A stretch of DNA of 48,966 nucleotides from NCBI GenBank assembly GCA_014534345.1, contig JACVRR010000002.1, positions 1-48,966 of the forward strand, in the 5' to 3' direction. The notes under the pieces are model-generated. The model was not told where the DNA came from. It saw only the letters and a program-made list of their open reading frames with translations, and made no database searches. Of this stretch, positions 48,001-48,966 are shown piece by piece. How positions within the stretch are numbered: position 1 is the first letter of the stretch; each line of letters starts with the position of its first letter. Origin of the DNA: Thermoleophilia bacterium (GTDB taxonomy: Bacteria; Actinomycetota; Thermoleophilia; Gaiellales; Gaiellaceae). A program made the translations under genes and the position numbers.

Positions 48001-48404
48001 TCCTCCAGCGCCCGCCCGAACGCCTCCGTCCGGATCACCGCCGCGTGGTTCTCGTCGAGCACCCGGAAGCGGGGGTCCAGCCCCGCCGCGAACGGGTGCG
48101 CCTTCAGCAGGCGGTGGCAGAACCCGTGGATCGTCGAGATCCAGGCGCCGTCGAGCTCGTACGCGAGCTCCGGGCGGGCGAGCTCGACCAGGCGTGCGCG
48201 GATCCGCGAGCGCAGCTCGGCGGCCGCCCGCTCGGTGTACGTGAGGACGAGGATCGCGTCGACGCCGAGGCCGCGCTCGCAGACCGCACGCGCGAAGCGC
48301 TCCACGATCACGCTCGTCTTCCCGGTGCCCGCCCCCGCCGAGACGAAGACCGTGCCCTCGGCTTCGATCGCGGCGTGCTGCTCGCGGTTCGCTGTCCTGT
48401 TCAC
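45060..48404 (-). CDS. UvrD/AddA-like ATP-dependent helicase with C-terminal PD-(D/E)XK nuclease domain
   Basis: TVFVSAGAGTGKTSVIVERFARAV (Walker A), VVMVDEFQDTNRLQ, LLTIHAAKGLEFKVVVV; C-term ALVLDYKTNALADEEPAELVEREYRLQRLVYAL; Cys-containing tail. Confidence 0.92.
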   Translation of the reverse strand: MNRTANREQHAAIEAEGTVFVSAGAGTGKTSVIVERFARAVCERGLGVDAILVLTYTERAAAELRSRIRARLVELARPELAYELDGAWISTIHGFCHRLLKAHPFAAGLDPRFRVLDENHAAVIRTEAFGRALEDFSGRGDDRVALLATYGAAGLRRMLTGIYETLRAAGRPLVLELGDAPGLERRLEELRDAARCLAGDAGASEHARGQAARILDLLDRRRDPELLLDLSDLRARGERAATYEEARRAVEQAALDEVASRDRELLQELLDGFAAAYAEAKERESALDFEDLQLRARDLLRQHAAIREREAWRFRVVMVDEFQDTNRLQCELVDLIAADGSDRFFVGDEFQSIYGFRHADVGVFRERRAQVGGPLALTRNYRSRPEVLAAVNELFGEEFGDEFQPLAASAEFPDPVFGPPVELLVTDKSTYADTETHWRRAEARHVARRVRELVDTGAAAPGEIVLLFAAGTDAEWYEEELRQLGLPTYRATGRGYFGQQQVADLLAYLRLLWNRYDDEALVSVLASPLVGVSNDALVLIRRAAPKRPLFTALERGLPEALDVDDARLCRAFLQRYHRLVAQAPSLSLERLCEQVVAEHDYDLAVLAQWDGRRRYANLRKLARLARAYQELRGPDVEAFVRFVREQEGAGAKELEAAAEEEGGDAVRLLTIHAAKGLEFKVVVVADAGRDRAPSTADILALPDGRFGFRVADPVSGRRRGAFAWDAVREAEEREAEAERRRLYYVAMTRAIDRLIVAGSVDASKRPDERTPIGWVLERLRAPELTAAGDVLELERGDARFVLRVDRFTAPAGAPADDLAPGEQEQLALFAGDGRAPVRVEAPLPPLAPVSTPPLHAVRRLSYSALALFERCSYRYFAERVAGMRPADASGRIPGERGLAATELGDAVHRLLESVDVGAPAVPDLAPVRTWYPAVTDDELSRIRALVAAYCDSELARRVAALPGVEIERAFAFEHDGVLLHGRLDVLHRDGRDALVLDYKTNALADEEPAELVEREYRLQRLVYALVCLRAGADEVEVVYHFLEQPEAPVTAVFAHADVPALERDLSAAIARIRAAEFRPTPSELACAGCPALDVVCAGPKLRSAQRAHAVAAAQ

Positions 48405-48883
48405 GGCCGGCGCCGCTCCTCGAGCTCGCCGTAGCGGGCAAGGAACTCGCTCCGCGCGCGCGCCGGCTCCCACGGATGGATCGCGTACGCGAGCGGGGCG
48501 ACCCCCCGGAGCTCCGGCCACTCCCATGCCTCGCCGACCAGCGAGCGCCGCTCGGTCGCGAGCAGCCGCCGGTCGAGCTCCTTCACGAGCGGCGGCGGCT
48601 GCGGAGGCAAGCGGAAGCGCTCGGCCACCGCCGCCTGGAGGCGTGCCTCCACGTCGCGGTACTCCTCGCCCAGGCGCGACCGGTGCTTGAGCGGGTGCGG
48701 CAGGTCGCCGAGGTACGCCTCGGGCGCGTCGTGCAGCAGCCCCCAGAGCGCGTCGTCGGGCGACCCCCCGGCCTCGCCGACGAGGTCGGCGACCGCGCCC
48801 GAGTGCTGCGCGACCGTGTAGAGGACGCGGCAGTGGCCGCCGAAGCGGCACTGGTGGGCCAGCGCGTGCGCGCCGTCGCGCAC
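48401..48883 (-). CDS. HD-domain phosphohydrolase
   Basis: DGAHALAHQCRFGGHCRVLYTVAQHSGAVADLVG...DALWGLLHDAPEAYLGDLPHPLKH; stop overlaps the helicase GTG. Confidence 0.85.
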   Translation of the reverse strand: MRDGAHALAHQCRFGGHCRVLYTVAQHSGAVADLVGEAGGSPDDALWGLLHDAPEAYLGDLPHPLKHRSRLGEEYRDVEARLQAAVAERFRLPPQPPPLVKELDRRLLATERRSLVGEAWEWPELRGVAPLAYAIHPWEPARARSEFLARYGELEERRRP

Positions 48884-48966
48884 GTCGAGGTCCTCCGCCC
48901 CGGGCGCCCGCGGGGCGCCCCGCCGGCCGCCGGGCTCGTTTACACATCAGACGCTGGCGACGAAAA

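Noticed and set aside
45081-48434. 1117-aa plus ORF
   Set aside because: Shadow of the AddA-like helicase; composition is Arg/Leu/Glu repeats with no domain motifs, whereas the minus frame has Walker and nuclease motifs.

Overview
The window is 49 kb of very high-GC DNA. It looks like an actinobacterial chromosome, possibly Thermoleophilia-like (inferred from style only). Long antisense shadow ORFs are pervasive, so I accepted CDSs only where the translation has recognisable family motifs or plausible operon spacing.

Main architecture:
(1) 1-11.2 kb is chromosomal: the N-terminal part of a Hen1-type RNA-repair methyltransferase, a decayed transposase, a FAD/Rieske oxidoreductase, an ECF sigma and its partner, an NTase, a GNAT, a DRG/Obg-like TGS GTPase and a glycerol-1-phosphate-dehydrogenase-like protein.
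(2) An intact IS (11789-13205) has perfect 22-bp inverted repeats and an apparent 6-bp target duplication. It sits in the terminator of an initiator tRNA (13237-13310). A decayed copy of that tRNA 3' end plus terminator lies at about 10188-10245.
(3) Next come ppx/gppA, a CBS protein and gdh.
(4) The main accessory feature is a ~15.9 kb integrative element. It is bounded by an intact tRNA-Leu(UAA) (16898-16981) and a 56-bp near-identical copy of the tRNA 3' end (32877-32932). It carries a tyrosine integrase, an Xis-like protein, a prim-pol replication protein, an iteron-like repeat cluster with 3 direct and 3 inverted copies, an RHH-led minus-strand operon of uncharacterised genes, and left-end cargo. 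The cargo includes a methyltransferase fused to an Mrr-like nuclease domain, an EVE-like plus nuclease-like protein, and a coiled-coil membrane protein. I saw no relaxase, FtsK/TraB or capsid gene, so a replicating non-self-transmissible element or phage-satellite-like island is the working hypothesis.
(5) 33-36.5 kb holds an unusual cluster of acidic, low-complexity, hydrophobic-patch proteins around a SRPBCC protein, flanked by two paralogous ~72-aa proteins.
(6) 36.6-49 kb is ordinary chromosome: DUF3105, rmuC, baeRF/Vms1-like, DUF488, trxB, a PAS protein, a DAO-type oxidoreductase, nth, an AddA-like helicase-nuclease and an HD hydrolase.

All family assignments are by eye. No database search was run.
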